DNA of 64,000 bases, taken from Gimesia fumaroli (GTDB lineage: Bacteria > Planctomycetota > Planctomycetia > Planctomycetales > Planctomycetaceae). A program made the translations under genes and the position numbers. Shown piece after piece: positions 57,004 through 64,000 of this stretch; within the stretch, counting starts at the first letter, position 1, and the number at the start of each line of letters is the position of its first letter. The stretch covers positions 2,182,664-2,246,663 of the forward strand of contig NZ_CP037452.1 of assembly GCF_007754425.1 (NCBI RefSeq), written 5' to 3'. A model generated the notes under the pieces. It had not been told where the DNA came from. It did not search any database and worked only from the letters and a program-made list of their open reading frames with translations.

Positions 57004-57570
57004 TTATATCAGGGCCTTGGACAACCAGTTCCCGATGAGAATGGCAATCAGGAGTGTGCCGAACCATTTCGGCCAGCGGAGGTCCATTACCGACAGGGGT
57101 GGTTGGCACATCATATAAATGCGATACGGGATTTGAGCAATCAACGTCAAAGCCATGATCCAGCCGATTCGGTTCTGTTGAAAAGATGCTGCCAGGTTTC
57201 CATCTGCCAGAGCGATAAAGCTTCTGGTGAGACCACAGCCCGGGCAGCTGACGCCAAAGATGGCACGAGAGCCACACAGTTCGGGGATAGGCAGTTGAGG
57301 AAACCAACTGACTTCCACCTTCCCGGTGTCCAGTGTGCTCATGCTGAACGCCGCCAAGATGACAAAAATAGAGAATCCCAGCATAACACGTTGCCGTTTC
57401 CGGAACACTCTGATTCGCGCCTGTAAGTATTCCTCATCAATCTCTTCGTGAGTCTCATCAAGCTCATCAGGAAGTTGATTTTTTTGAGTCACCTCGCTCT
57501 CTCCCTCATCCCGAATTTGAGAAGAACTTCCAGTGAGGGGACGGTGATGTTGATTGATATGGATATCCAT
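57004..57570 (-). CDS. DUF2752 membrane protein
   Basis: The protein has 188 residues. An acidic, polar N-terminus of about 55 residues leads to three membrane helices. CPGCGLTRS at 109-117, in the loop between the first and second, is the hallmark of DUF2752 (YhhN-unrelated small membrane family of unknown function). It is the last gene of the ubiquitin-like operon, starting five bases after the E2 gene's stop codon. The partner role in that system is inferred from position only; the two Cys could bind metal or form a disulfide. Confidence 0.85.
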   Translation of the reverse strand: MDIHINQHHRPLTGSSSQIRDEGESEVTQKNQLPDELDETHEEIDEEYLQARIRVFRKRQRVMLGFSIFVILAAFSMSTLDTGKVEVSWFPQLPIPELCGSRAIFGVSCPGCGLTRSFIALADGNLAASFQQNRIGWIMALTLIAQIPYRIYMMCQPPLSVMDLRWPKWFGTLLIAILIGNWLSKALI

Positions 57571-57575
57571 GATTT

Positions 57576-58214
57576 TTATACAACAGGGATTTCGATGATT
57601 GCTTCACATTTTTTACAGCGGACTTTGCGTTTCTGAAATTCTGCTGGTAATCGGTATTTAGCCTGACATGAAGGGCAAACGAGTATTCTTTGACTCTGAG
57701 TCTTCTCGTTCGATTCTTCTGTCCTGGATACAGGTTGTTTTTTCTTACTCTTTTCTTCCGGGAGAAGGCTTACGGTATCTGTGGGAAACTCCTCACTGTT
57801 TTGTTCGGCCCAGCGGGCGGCTTCTCCATTGAGCGGGCTTTTGAGGTTGTAACTCTGATACGCCAGGATTTCACCAATACGGATGATGATTGACTGCAAT
57901 GACTCACCGGCGCTCCAATGATCGCCGACACAAATTGCATGTGGCGCGATATTGGGATGGAAGACCGGGCTGAGCATGCGGCACTGTGGTGGTGTTCGTG
58001 GGTAGTTCCGGGGTAGAGAAATTTCTACAGTATGGGTTTTGACCGGAACCACTTCCTGGTTTTGCATGCGGACGCTTTTGATGACGTATTGCAACTGAAA
58101 TTTTTCAGGTGGATCTCCGGTGACTTGCAAAAGAGAAACACGCGGATGCAGGCGAACATATTCTTTCAGTTTGGCATAGTCAGCAGCGAGCCTCCGCAGT
58201 CGAACATTGCTCAT
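57576..58214 (-). CDS. E2-like ubiquitin-conjugating enzyme with C-terminal zinc ribbon
   Basis: The protein has 212 residues. Residues 1-140 follow the E2 (UBC) fold: an N-terminal helix, the strand-turn YPRTPPQCRMLSPVF, the HPN motif (86-88), the candidate catalytic Cys95 seven residues later (ICVGDHWSAGESLQSII; the matching region in eukaryotic E2s is ICL--LK--WSP--TI), Trp100 and SPLNGEAA (126-133). Residues 176-212 form a zinc ribbon with Cys180, 183, 200 and 203. It would accept a ubiquitin-like protein from E1 as a thioester and pass it on. All neighbours in the operon are E1, JAMM and RING proteins. The alternative, a non-catalytic UEV-like protein, is made less likely by the Cys. Confidence 0.85.
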   Translation of the reverse strand: MSNVRLRRLAADYAKLKEYVRLHPRVSLLQVTGDPPEKFQLQYVIKSVRMQNQEVVPVKTHTVEISLPRNYPRTPPQCRMLSPVFHPNIAPHAICVGDHWSAGESLQSIIIRIGEILAYQSYNLKSPLNGEAARWAEQNSEEFPTDTVSLLPEEKSKKKQPVSRTEESNEKTQSQRILVCPSCQAKYRLPAEFQKRKVRCKKCEAIIEIPVV

Positions 58215-58239
58215 CTAAATGGAACCTTGATTATTACGA

Positions 58240-59550
58240 TTAGTTATTTGTTTCGGATACATTGGCATCATCGCTTTCTATTTTACCCTGCTGAGCCGGG
58301 ATTTGAAAAGTGCCTGGTATCAAGTCGAACAGCGTATTTATTGAGATGGCAAAGCCGAGACCTTCTGCGACTCTTTTATCTCCCGTCATCGTGTTGATGC
58401 CAATGAGAAATCCGTTCTCATCATATAACCCGCCACCTGAATTTCCGGGATTCAGCGGGGTGGTTGTTTGAATGATCTGGTAGGTAAACGCGCCCTTGGT
58501 CTGTTTCCGATACTGAGAAAGATTGCCAGTGGAGTGCGTCCAGCCAAGGGCATGCGGATTACCAATGGCAAAGACTTTTGAACCAATCAGCGGGGCTTTT
58601 TTCTTGTTCCAGAATGCATCACTTATGACTTCTTTGTCGAGCGGTGCCGAGATCAAGGCCAGATCGATTCCATGTGGCGCAATCCATTCAATCTGGCCTT
58701 GGACAGGAATTTGACCAATGGCCTGGACTGTGACCGGATCCGATTTGTCAAAGTCGTCAGCTACTACGTCCCGAGAGTCGTCATTATACTCAGAGTCAAT
58801 CACATGACGATTTGTCACAATCAAAGACTTTCCATTGACTGATGTTAAAATGACTCCACTACCCATTCCTCGGCCGAACAGGCCGTTGTTGACTTCGATC
58901 AGGACATTTGACTTCATTGCTCTCTTTAAGTCGGCTGGTAAATTGTCCAGGGATGTAGGGTCAAAGGCATATTCACTGAATGCAATCGAATTGGTGCGGG
59001 GCGTGTCCATGTAAAAATACAATCCTGCAGACCAGCCGATAATTTCGAAAAAGCCGATCATTAACCCTGCAACAGCTAAAGCGAATCCTTTTTTGTGAGT
59101 CGGATGAGAAACTAATGCTATGCAGGCCAGGATCATGGCGAAGAGCCCCGTGATGATCCCAAACAAGGGGATGCCCAGAAGCGCGATGACAAATGCCCAG
59201 ATTGCAAGCTTATTCCATATCTGTTTTGGTTTTTCAGAAATGGTCAGCGCGTTGTCCGTGTAACTTGGGATGACAGGAAGTGGCTCTGCATGGTTTAGAT
59301 CGTCTCGTGAAATGACGAGTGCCGATGTGGAGGCTTTGCTCATAGTTCCTTGAGAGCATTGATAGGACCCGCATTGCTGGTATTCCGTCCAACACGTCTG
59401 GTGATGAATTCCCCCACATTGCATACAACTGGCGGTCAATTCTCCCTGTTCGATTTCTTTATTGCACCGCGCACATTTAACTCCCGCTTCCCGCTCTCCT
59501 GCAACGCGGATATACGGGCTCTCTTTTGAACTGCTTCTGCTCTGATCCAT
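58240..59550 (-). CDS. RING finger-membrane-trypsin-like serine protease fusion
   Basis: The protein has 436 residues. Residues 22-68 form a prokaryotic RING finger (Cys26, 29, 42 and 45, His49/50, Cys53, 60 and 65). Two membrane helices follow (about 112-165, DUF4190-like, with KGFALAVAGLMIGF). Residues 210-425 are a trypsin/DegP-type protease with His249 (VTNRHVID), Asp296 (GIDLALI) and Ser371 (PGNSGGGLYD). No PDZ domain is present. The RING probably works with the E2 as an E3-like element, while the membrane helices place the protease either in the cytoplasm with the RING or, if the number of helices is odd, outside. The combination of E3 and protease in one protein is unusual. Confidence 0.88.
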   Translation of the reverse strand: MDQSRSSSKESPYIRVAGEREAGVKCARCNKEIEQGELTASCMQCGGIHHQTCWTEYQQCGSYQCSQGTMSKASTSALVISRDDLNHAEPLPVIPSYTDNALTISEKPKQIWNKLAIWAFVIALLGIPLFGIITGLFAMILACIALVSHPTHKKGFALAVAGLMIGFFEIIGWSAGLYFYMDTPRTNSIAFSEYAFDPTSLDNLPADLKRAMKSNVLIEVNNGLFGRGMGSGVILTSVNGKSLIVTNRHVIDSEYNDDSRDVVADDFDKSDPVTVQAIGQIPVQGQIEWIAPHGIDLALISAPLDKEVISDAFWNKKKAPLIGSKVFAIGNPHALGWTHSTGNLSQYRKQTKGAFTYQIIQTTTPLNPGNSGGGLYDENGFLIGINTMTGDKRVAEGLGFAISINTLFDLIPGTFQIPAQQGKIESDDANVSETNN

Positions 59551-59627
59551 AAGGGCTCATCCAGATTAAAATTAACAAAACCGGAAGCCGATCTTGCTGA
59601 TTGTCATTAAAGGAAGTCAAGGCTTCC

Positions 59628-60332
59628 TCAATTACTCAGTATAAAGAACAGAAACATCAAAAGGGTATAAAAAATGTTTAAAGCGACCGAAACCCAGGCA
59701 AGAATAGATGTAATCGGTCCTGATTGTGAAAGTTGTTTCCTTCGCGGTAGTACATAAATCAAACTGACCAGCAGTGCGAGTGGGGCCAAAATGCCGATCA
59801 TCGAAAAAACAAACAGACCGATCACACTGTTCCTCATGGAATCAACACGTTCTCCTCGATCGTATTGATTTTTTAAATCATTGAGAGACATTGGATCGGT
59901 GGAATCAAACGTTGTACTACAGTATCTGCATTTAAGGGCGATTGATTTGATCACTTCGCCGCAGGCGGGACACTCCTTGGTATCCCCCCATGCGGTTAAT
60001 GGTACTTGCGAAGTTTTGTCAGAGTCGACTGGAGCTGGCGCCTGTTGACAACCGTAGGTCCCGCAGCCACCAATTTCACTCCAGCATTCACGATGATGGG
60101 TTTGATCACAATCGGGACATTGAACACAGCTTTCATTCGCCTGGATATCGCTTTGACAGATCGGACAGACCGCCGTCTGGCCAACATCCAGAGGAGCACT
60201 GAATAGAACTTTCAAGTCCGTCGTTAATGCGATCTGCTTCTTGCATTTAGGGCATTGAAATGAACGGTTTCGCTCTGAATCCGGAAGTCGAACCTTCACG
60301 CCACATTCACAAGTTACGATATTTTCAGCCAC
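59628..60332 (-). CDS. RING finger membrane protein with two zinc ribbons
   Basis: The protein has 234 residues. Order: zinc ribbon (Cys8, 10, 27, 30), a prokaryotic RING finger (Cys56, 59, 69/72/75, His79/80, Cys83, 90, 95; CPIC, HHRECW and GGCGTYGC), zinc ribbon (Cys121, 124, 135, 138), then two membrane helices at about 170-195 and 205-232. The RING resembles that of the RING-protease next door, so the two are paralogous and may serve as alternative E3-like factors. The zinc-rich part faces the cytoplasm if the tail is a hairpin in the membrane. E3 activity is inferred. Confidence 0.83.
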   Translation of the reverse strand: MAENIVTCECGVKVRLPDSERNRSFQCPKCKKQIALTTDLKVLFSAPLDVGQTAVCPICQSDIQANESCVQCPDCDQTHHRECWSEIGGCGTYGCQQAPAPVDSDKTSQVPLTAWGDTKECPACGEVIKSIALKCRYCSTTFDSTDPMSLNDLKNQYDRGERVDSMRNSVIGLFVFSMIGILAPLALLVSLIYVLPRRKQLSQSGPITSILAWVSVALNIFYTLLMFLFFILSN

Positions 60333-60430
60333 GTCAGGAATTTCTTAAAAGAAGCATCAATAGGGGAGGTCTTTGTATCGGGTAAACGGGTTCTAAGACT
60401 TCCATGAATTTACTGAACTGTGAAAAACGG

Positions 60431-60979
60431 TTAATTCTGATTCAGAGCTCTGATTACAGCAGAAATGACATTCCAGAGGACGGCAAAACCGATTGATACC
60501 AGAACCATTTTTCCCCCTTTGGGTTTCCCTTGAATCATCCAGACAATTCCTGCAATACACCCAATGCCTGAACAAATAGCGGCAACCACCCAGTCGCCTG
60601 TTGTCATATCCTCATCGACGTCTGCATTGTCTTTCTTCCGGTTTTTCTTAGCCTCTCTTTTGGCTTTCGCTTTCAGTGCCGGATCAAATATTTCTCCACA
60701 AAATCGGCATTTGGATGCTGACTTGGCGATGTCTTCGCCGCAACTGGGGCAAGCCTTTCTCTGTGCGGAGGGAACGGATTCTCCTTCATTGGGGTCAAAA
60801 TCGTCAAAGCCAAATGGATCATCCTCACCTGTTGACTCGGCATCATAAATTTCTTCTTCATCAGGATTCGGGATTTTGATGACTCCGCCGCAATCTGGAC
60901 ACTTCCCTTTTTTTCCGGCAGCGGAGTCCTTGGCTTTAATTTGCTTTCCACAAAAACTACATGTTACACGAATAGTCAT
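60431..60979 (-). CDS. Zinc-ribbon membrane protein
   Basis: The protein has 182 residues. Two zinc ribbons (Cys7, 10, 27, 30 and Cys77, 80, 91, 94) flank an acidic linker (DPFGFDDFDPNEGE). A basic Lys/Arg/Ala stretch (about 102-118) and two membrane helices follow. It resembles the neighbouring RING protein without the RING. Probably an adaptor at the membrane; the substrate or partner is unknown. There is no clear RBS upstream. Confidence 0.78.
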   Translation of the reverse strand: MTIRVTCSFCGKQIKAKDSAAGKKGKCPDCGGVIKIPNPDEEEIYDAESTGEDDPFGFDDFDPNEGESVPSAQRKACPSCGEDIAKSASKCRFCGEIFDPALKAKAKREAKKNRKKDNADVDEDMTTGDWVVAAICSGIGCIAGIVWMIQGKPKGGKMVLVSIGFAVLWNVISAVIRALNQN

Positions 60980-61043
60980 AGTGCAATTTTTCTTGGTCTA
61001 AGATTGAATGAGATGGATTAAAAGGGATCAGGAAAAAGGCGTC

Positions 61044-62111
61044 TCAACTGGAGTTCTCTTTCAAAGAAAACTCCAGTACTGTTTTTCCAAGTACAATTTG
61101 GTCTTTATCATGTAATGTGCTGGCGGTGATGGGGATCCCGTTGACATAGGTCCCATCAGGGGTACTGCAATCTTCAATTTCAAAACGCCCCCCTCGATTG
61201 ATAATTAATGCATGTCGCGGTTCAATCGCATCGTCTTTGAATAGATAGATATCGGCTTTGGGTGAACTTCCCAAAACGGTTGTGTCTTTATAAATGATAA
61301 ATTGTTTCCCGGCGAGTGGTCCTTTCTGCATCAAGACCCAGGCTGTTTTCGTCCAACCCTCAACTAGCCCGATAAACAGTCCCACAAAGATCCCAATGGT
61401 TGTGAGTCCAACTGCTCTGGAGTAGGTTGCCTGGCCATCTTCACTGGTGAGGACCAGACTGAGCGGATCGAACAAAAGTCCTCCGATAAGACCTCCTAGA
61501 ACGGCTCCCACCAGGCCATTGATAATGACTTTTTTTTCCTTCAAGGCAATTCCCTGTCCGATGCCTGCAGGAATCGAAACGATACTCCATGCCGCGGCCC
61601 GTCCCATCATCAGGACCAGCAGGGCCATGCCCGTCGGCATTTCTCCAGGGAGAGGGTCTTCCATTAAGCCAAGAGCGATGGCAGACATGATGCCAAATAC
61701 GATTCCCGTGGGAAATAATGCAATGAGTCCCCCAAGAAATCCCACACCCAGGCCGACAACACTCGATTTCAGTGCCCGCAGGCTGTTTCTACAAATCAGG
61801 CCTTCTGCGGCTCCCAGAAAAAGACCAATAAAAGCAGCCGTTACGGGAAACAGAAGCAGTGCCGCAAGATTGAATTCCTCGCCGATTTCATTGTCATCAA
61901 AGAATGGTTCCAGTATCAGCCACCCCAGAAATGCGCCCACACCACCGCAAAATGCCATATAGAACCAGTTGGCATAGATGACACGAACGATCCAGGGGCG
62001 ATCATTGATCGGGCCTGCATCTCTCCGGAGAAAGGACTGCAGTTCGACATATTCATCAACATCAGGTGCATAGAGCTCATCTGACGTGATCTTCATGGAA
62101 TCTGACATCAT
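61044..62111 (-). CDS. Membrane protein with C-terminal FHA domain
   Basis: The protein has 355 residues; AAGGA stands four bases before the first of two adjacent ATGs. Residues 45-255 hold about six membrane helices rich in glycine. Residues 265-350 form an FHA domain: VLGSSPKADIYL, then EPRHALI, then DCSTPDGTYVNGIPI. The Ser/Arg/His pocket that binds phosphothreonine is largely kept (PRHA, STPDGTYVNG). FHA domains read protein phosphorylation. In this operon it may bring phosphorylated substrates to the membrane-bound conjugation machinery. Planctomycetes have many Ser/Thr kinases that could supply the mark; none is in the window. Confidence 0.85.
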   Translation of the reverse strand: MMSDSMKITSDELYAPDVDEYVELQSFLRRDAGPINDRPWIVRVIYANWFYMAFCGGVGAFLGWLILEPFFDDNEIGEEFNLAALLLFPVTAAFIGLFLGAAEGLICRNSLRALKSSVVGLGVGFLGGLIALFPTGIVFGIMSAIALGLMEDPLPGEMPTGMALLVLMMGRAAAWSIVSIPAGIGQGIALKEKKVIINGLVGAVLGGLIGGLLFDPLSLVLTSEDGQATYSRAVGLTTIGIFVGLFIGLVEGWTKTAWVLMQKGPLAGKQFIIYKDTTVLGSSPKADIYLFKDDAIEPRHALIINRGGRFEIEDCSTPDGTYVNGIPITASTLHDKDQIVLGKTVLEFSLKENSS

Positions 62112-62195
62112 GTGATCCTTAAATTGATGAATTCGTCCTTCGTTTACTTATCGTCTCATCACAGATAAATAAAATGGCGATAAAATAGTGTATCC

Positions 62196-63371
62196 CTATT
62201 GACTCTCTGATTTCAATATCTCAGATTCTTGAGATACTTTATTTTTGGCATTTGGTTTCTTCTCGGAATCCTCTTGCTTTTCGGATTGTTTTTCATGTGA
62301 AGCATCAGCCGATTTGGAATTCGTTTTCGAGCCATTTTGGAGCTCTCTTTGCTTTCGCTGAATATACTTCGTCAGTGCTTTGCGTTCCTGATCTGTCAGC
62401 CCATATTGTGTTTGAATCATGCTCAACGCTTGCGAACAAAGAGTAAGTGTTTGTGAAATCGCTGTTCGCTTCTTGTTTTCAAGTTCAATCTGCTCTTTGG
62501 TTGCGTCCTCTGGCATTGTTGTTGAAAGAGTTCCAAACAGGTGATTGACTTCCTGTAGGCGCTGATTCACTTCTCTGAGTTTATCCTCGAATCCAGGCTT
62601 GATCAATTTATTTGTGCCATAGTGTTCGACAACACCGGTCACAATCATTTCCTGCTCCCATCTTGATTTTGTTCCAGCGAGCAGGTAACCAATCAGAAAC
62701 AGACAGAGCCCCATCATAAGTTGAATGGATCCTCGCATCAGAGGGTGCTCTTCATGCTGTTGTGTCGCAGCCGCTCGCGGATCCGGTGAGGAATGTTGCG
62801 AGATACTGCCGGTCTGAGTTAAAGGTGTCTGGCTGGCTTCAAGGCTCCAGACTTTTTCCCCCACCCAATAATGACTCATGAGAACCGGTTTTCCGTTTCG
62901 CCATTCAAACACGCCTTCCAGCTTGCGAACAGGGTCGACGACATAAGCAACTTGACCGGGGCCGGAAAAAAAATTCTCCTGTATGAATACATCACGATCA
63001 GAAAGAAAAATTCCAAAATCAGGATGAGAGTGATACCAGCCAATAATTCTCAAGTCCGAATATTTAGAATCCATTTCACTATTGATCTGAGACCATGATT
63101 CATGTGTAAATGTGACTTCGGCAAATTTACTGGCTGCCTGATTACAACGAATGTATTGAGTGACACTAGCAAAAGGGCCATTCTCATCTTGTTGCCATTC
63201 TCCGACAAGAACACCGCAAATTTCGACGCTGGTATCGTTTGAAGCGTGATCCTGGATGCCCTGGTGGACAGTCGGGGAGATTAAAAGTCGAAAATCAGAG
63301 TGTGGCTTGATCGGGAATTCTGCTTCCGGGAACTTCTCTTTTTTTAACTGATGTATATCGGGGCCGGCCAT
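62196..63371 (-). CDS. JAMM/MPN (JAB) isopeptidase with membrane helix and coiled-coil tail
   Basis: The protein has 391 residues. The N-terminal domain carries the complete JAMM site: Glu50 (VEICGVLVGE), then His114 and His116 (GWYHSHPDFG), Ser124 and Asp127, exactly the HxH-x7-S-x2-D spacing of active zinc deubiquitinases. A membrane helix at about 212-232 follows and then a charged coiled-coil tail of about 150 residues (Glu/Lys/Gln-rich). It should cut a ubiquitin-like protein from substrates or process its precursor. The ATG overlaps the E1 stop codon by one base (TAATG), so translation is coupled. Confidence 0.9.
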   Translation of the reverse strand: MAGPDIHQLKKEKFPEAEFPIKPHSDFRLLISPTVHQGIQDHASNDTSVEICGVLVGEWQQDENGPFASVTQYIRCNQAASKFAEVTFTHESWSQINSEMDSKYSDLRIIGWYHSHPDFGIFLSDRDVFIQENFFSGPGQVAYVVDPVRKLEGVFEWRNGKPVLMSHYWVGEKVWSLEASQTPLTQTGSISQHSSPDPRAAATQQHEEHPLMRGSIQLMMGLCLFLIGYLLAGTKSRWEQEMIVTGVVEHYGTNKLIKPGFEDKLREVNQRLQEVNHLFGTLSTTMPEDATKEQIELENKKRTAISQTLTLCSQALSMIQTQYGLTDQERKALTKYIQRKQRELQNGSKTNSKSADASHEKQSEKQEDSEKKPNAKNKVSQESEILKSESQ

Positions 63372-64000
63372 TATTTTGTTTTCCCTGCTTCGAGAGACCC
63401 CAACACCTGTTGGCGGTCTCCAGATAATTCATAAAATTTCTGTTCCATCCCCACTCGCCCCGTAAGAATATCCCACAAGGGGACTCCCAATTCATTTAGT
63501 GTCAGATCAAGGAATTTCGACTTAGAATTGAGAGAGTGAAAAAACTGAGGCGCCCGTTGTTCCCCACAATCGGGGCAAATGGCATTGCTCTCAGTGACTT
63601 GGCCCAGGGAAGAGTGGTGAATTTCAGTTTCCTGACAGGAATGACACGTGAATGATTCGATTAAATCCTGATTAAACTCTGCAACGGCTTCCGGACCGAG
63701 ATCAGATAAAATGAGCTCAAGAAACGTACCAGCCTGGATCTGACTGTTCTGCGAAAGTTCAATGACTGGTTCAAATATTTCATGTGTTGGACAATCTTCC
63801 AGGCGAGAGTATTTCACAAGGTAACTCTGATGATTCGTACCATCGAAAACAAACCCTTGTCCTTCAAGCGTTTCGAGTCCATGAATCATCTTTACCGCTT
63901 CCTGAACCTGAATCCCTGCAATGACGGATGAGGTTGTCGGAGTTGTCGGGACTTTTCCCTGTTCCATTTCGTCACGAGTCAACAGGGCACAGCTTCTTCG
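63371..64000 (-). CDS. C-terminal part of an E1-like (ThiF/MoeB) activating enzyme (partial)
   Basis: The frame is open to the window edge, so the N-terminal ATP-binding part is missing; 209 residues are visible. The start of the visible part (RRSCALLTRDEM, then PTTPTTSSVIAGIQVQEAVK) is the end of an E1-like adenylation domain; the Cys four residues into the visible part is a candidate for the thioester or metal site but cannot be confirmed. A zinc ribbon follows (visible residues 119/122 and 142/145, CHSC and CPDC), then a C-terminal domain with LTLNELGVPLWDILTGR. It would activate a ubiquitin-like modifier with ATP and hand it to the E2. It is the upstream gene of the operon that is visible here. 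Confidence 0.82.
   Translation of the reverse strand, partial: RRSCALLTRDEMEQGKVPTTPTTSSVIAGIQVQEAVKMIHGLETLEGQGFVFDGTNHQSYLVKYSRLEDCPTHEIFEPVIELSQNSQIQAGTFLELILSDLGPEAVAEFNQDLIESFTCHSCQETEIHHSSLGQVTESNAICPDCGEQRAPQFFHSLNSKSKFLDLTLNELGVPLWDILTGRVGMEQKFYELSGDRQQVLGSLEAGKTK

Noticed and set aside
57004-64000. CBASS-type defence operon using E1/E2/JAB accessories
   Set aside because: No CD-NTase gene and no CBASS effector is present in the window; the RING, FHA and zinc-ribbon membrane genes point to a different system. The part right of the window could still change this.

Overview
The window is a piece of a planctomycete chromosome, most likely from the Gimesia/Planctomycetaceae side of the phylum. 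The marks of this group are the paired DUF1501 and PSCyt1/DUF1549/DUF1553 genes (two sets), a DUF1559 prepilin-like protein next to a small carboxypeptidase-regulatory-type lipoprotein, a giant surface protein with a LEPR-XLL-like N-terminus, a sulfatase, and PQQ-type propeller and PPC-domain proteins. I see no tRNA, rRNA, CRISPR array, insertion sequence or phage structural gene.

Layout. 1-2.7 kb: the end of a probable b-type cytochrome and a membrane-anchored decaheme cytochrome c. 2.8-20 kb: one gene of about 5,724 codons for a mosaic secreted/surface protein. 20.6-27 kb: DUF1559 protein, lipoprotein, and a DUF1549/DUF1553 + DUF1501 pair. 27.3-30.1 kb: cation/proton antiporter and PP2C-type phosphatase. 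30.7-46.5 kb: an envelope and stress locus with CsbD proteins, several small one-helix membrane proteins, a holin-X-like protein, AI-2E transporter, a phosphatase, an ANTAR regulator with a dead receiver, a PRC-barrel gene broken by an in-frame stop, DUF1328, Pmp3/YqaE and TrkA-C membrane proteins. Inside it lie an NtrC-type sigma-54 activator and a large hybrid histidine kinase. Several of the small-gene clusters carry sigma-54 -24/-12 promoters, so I infer one sigma-54-controlled stress regulon. 46.7-57 kb: PQQ propeller, sulfatase, PPC protein, and a second DUF1549/DUF1553 and DUF1501 set.

57-64 kb (all minus strand, running off the right edge) is the most interesting part: an eight-gene operon that looks like a eukaryote-style ubiquitin-like conjugation pathway. 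It holds the C-terminal part of an E1-like activating enzyme, a JAMM/MPN isopeptidase with a membrane helix, an FHA-domain membrane protein, a zinc-ribbon membrane protein, a prokaryotic RING-finger membrane protein, a RING finger fused to a trypsin-like serine protease, an E2-like conjugating enzyme with a zinc ribbon, and a DUF2752 membrane protein. No ubiquitin-like modifier lies in the window; it would be expected beyond the right edge. Bacterial E1/E2/RING/JAB gene clusters are known from comparative genomics, but this membrane-bound, protease- and FHA-containing form has, to my knowledge, no worked-out function.

Several starts were moved from the longest open frame to the position with a good ribosome binding site (giant gene, PP2C, decaheme cytochrome, sulfatase, both DUF1549 genes, holin-like gene). 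All functional calls rest on reading motifs by eye; no database search was possible.
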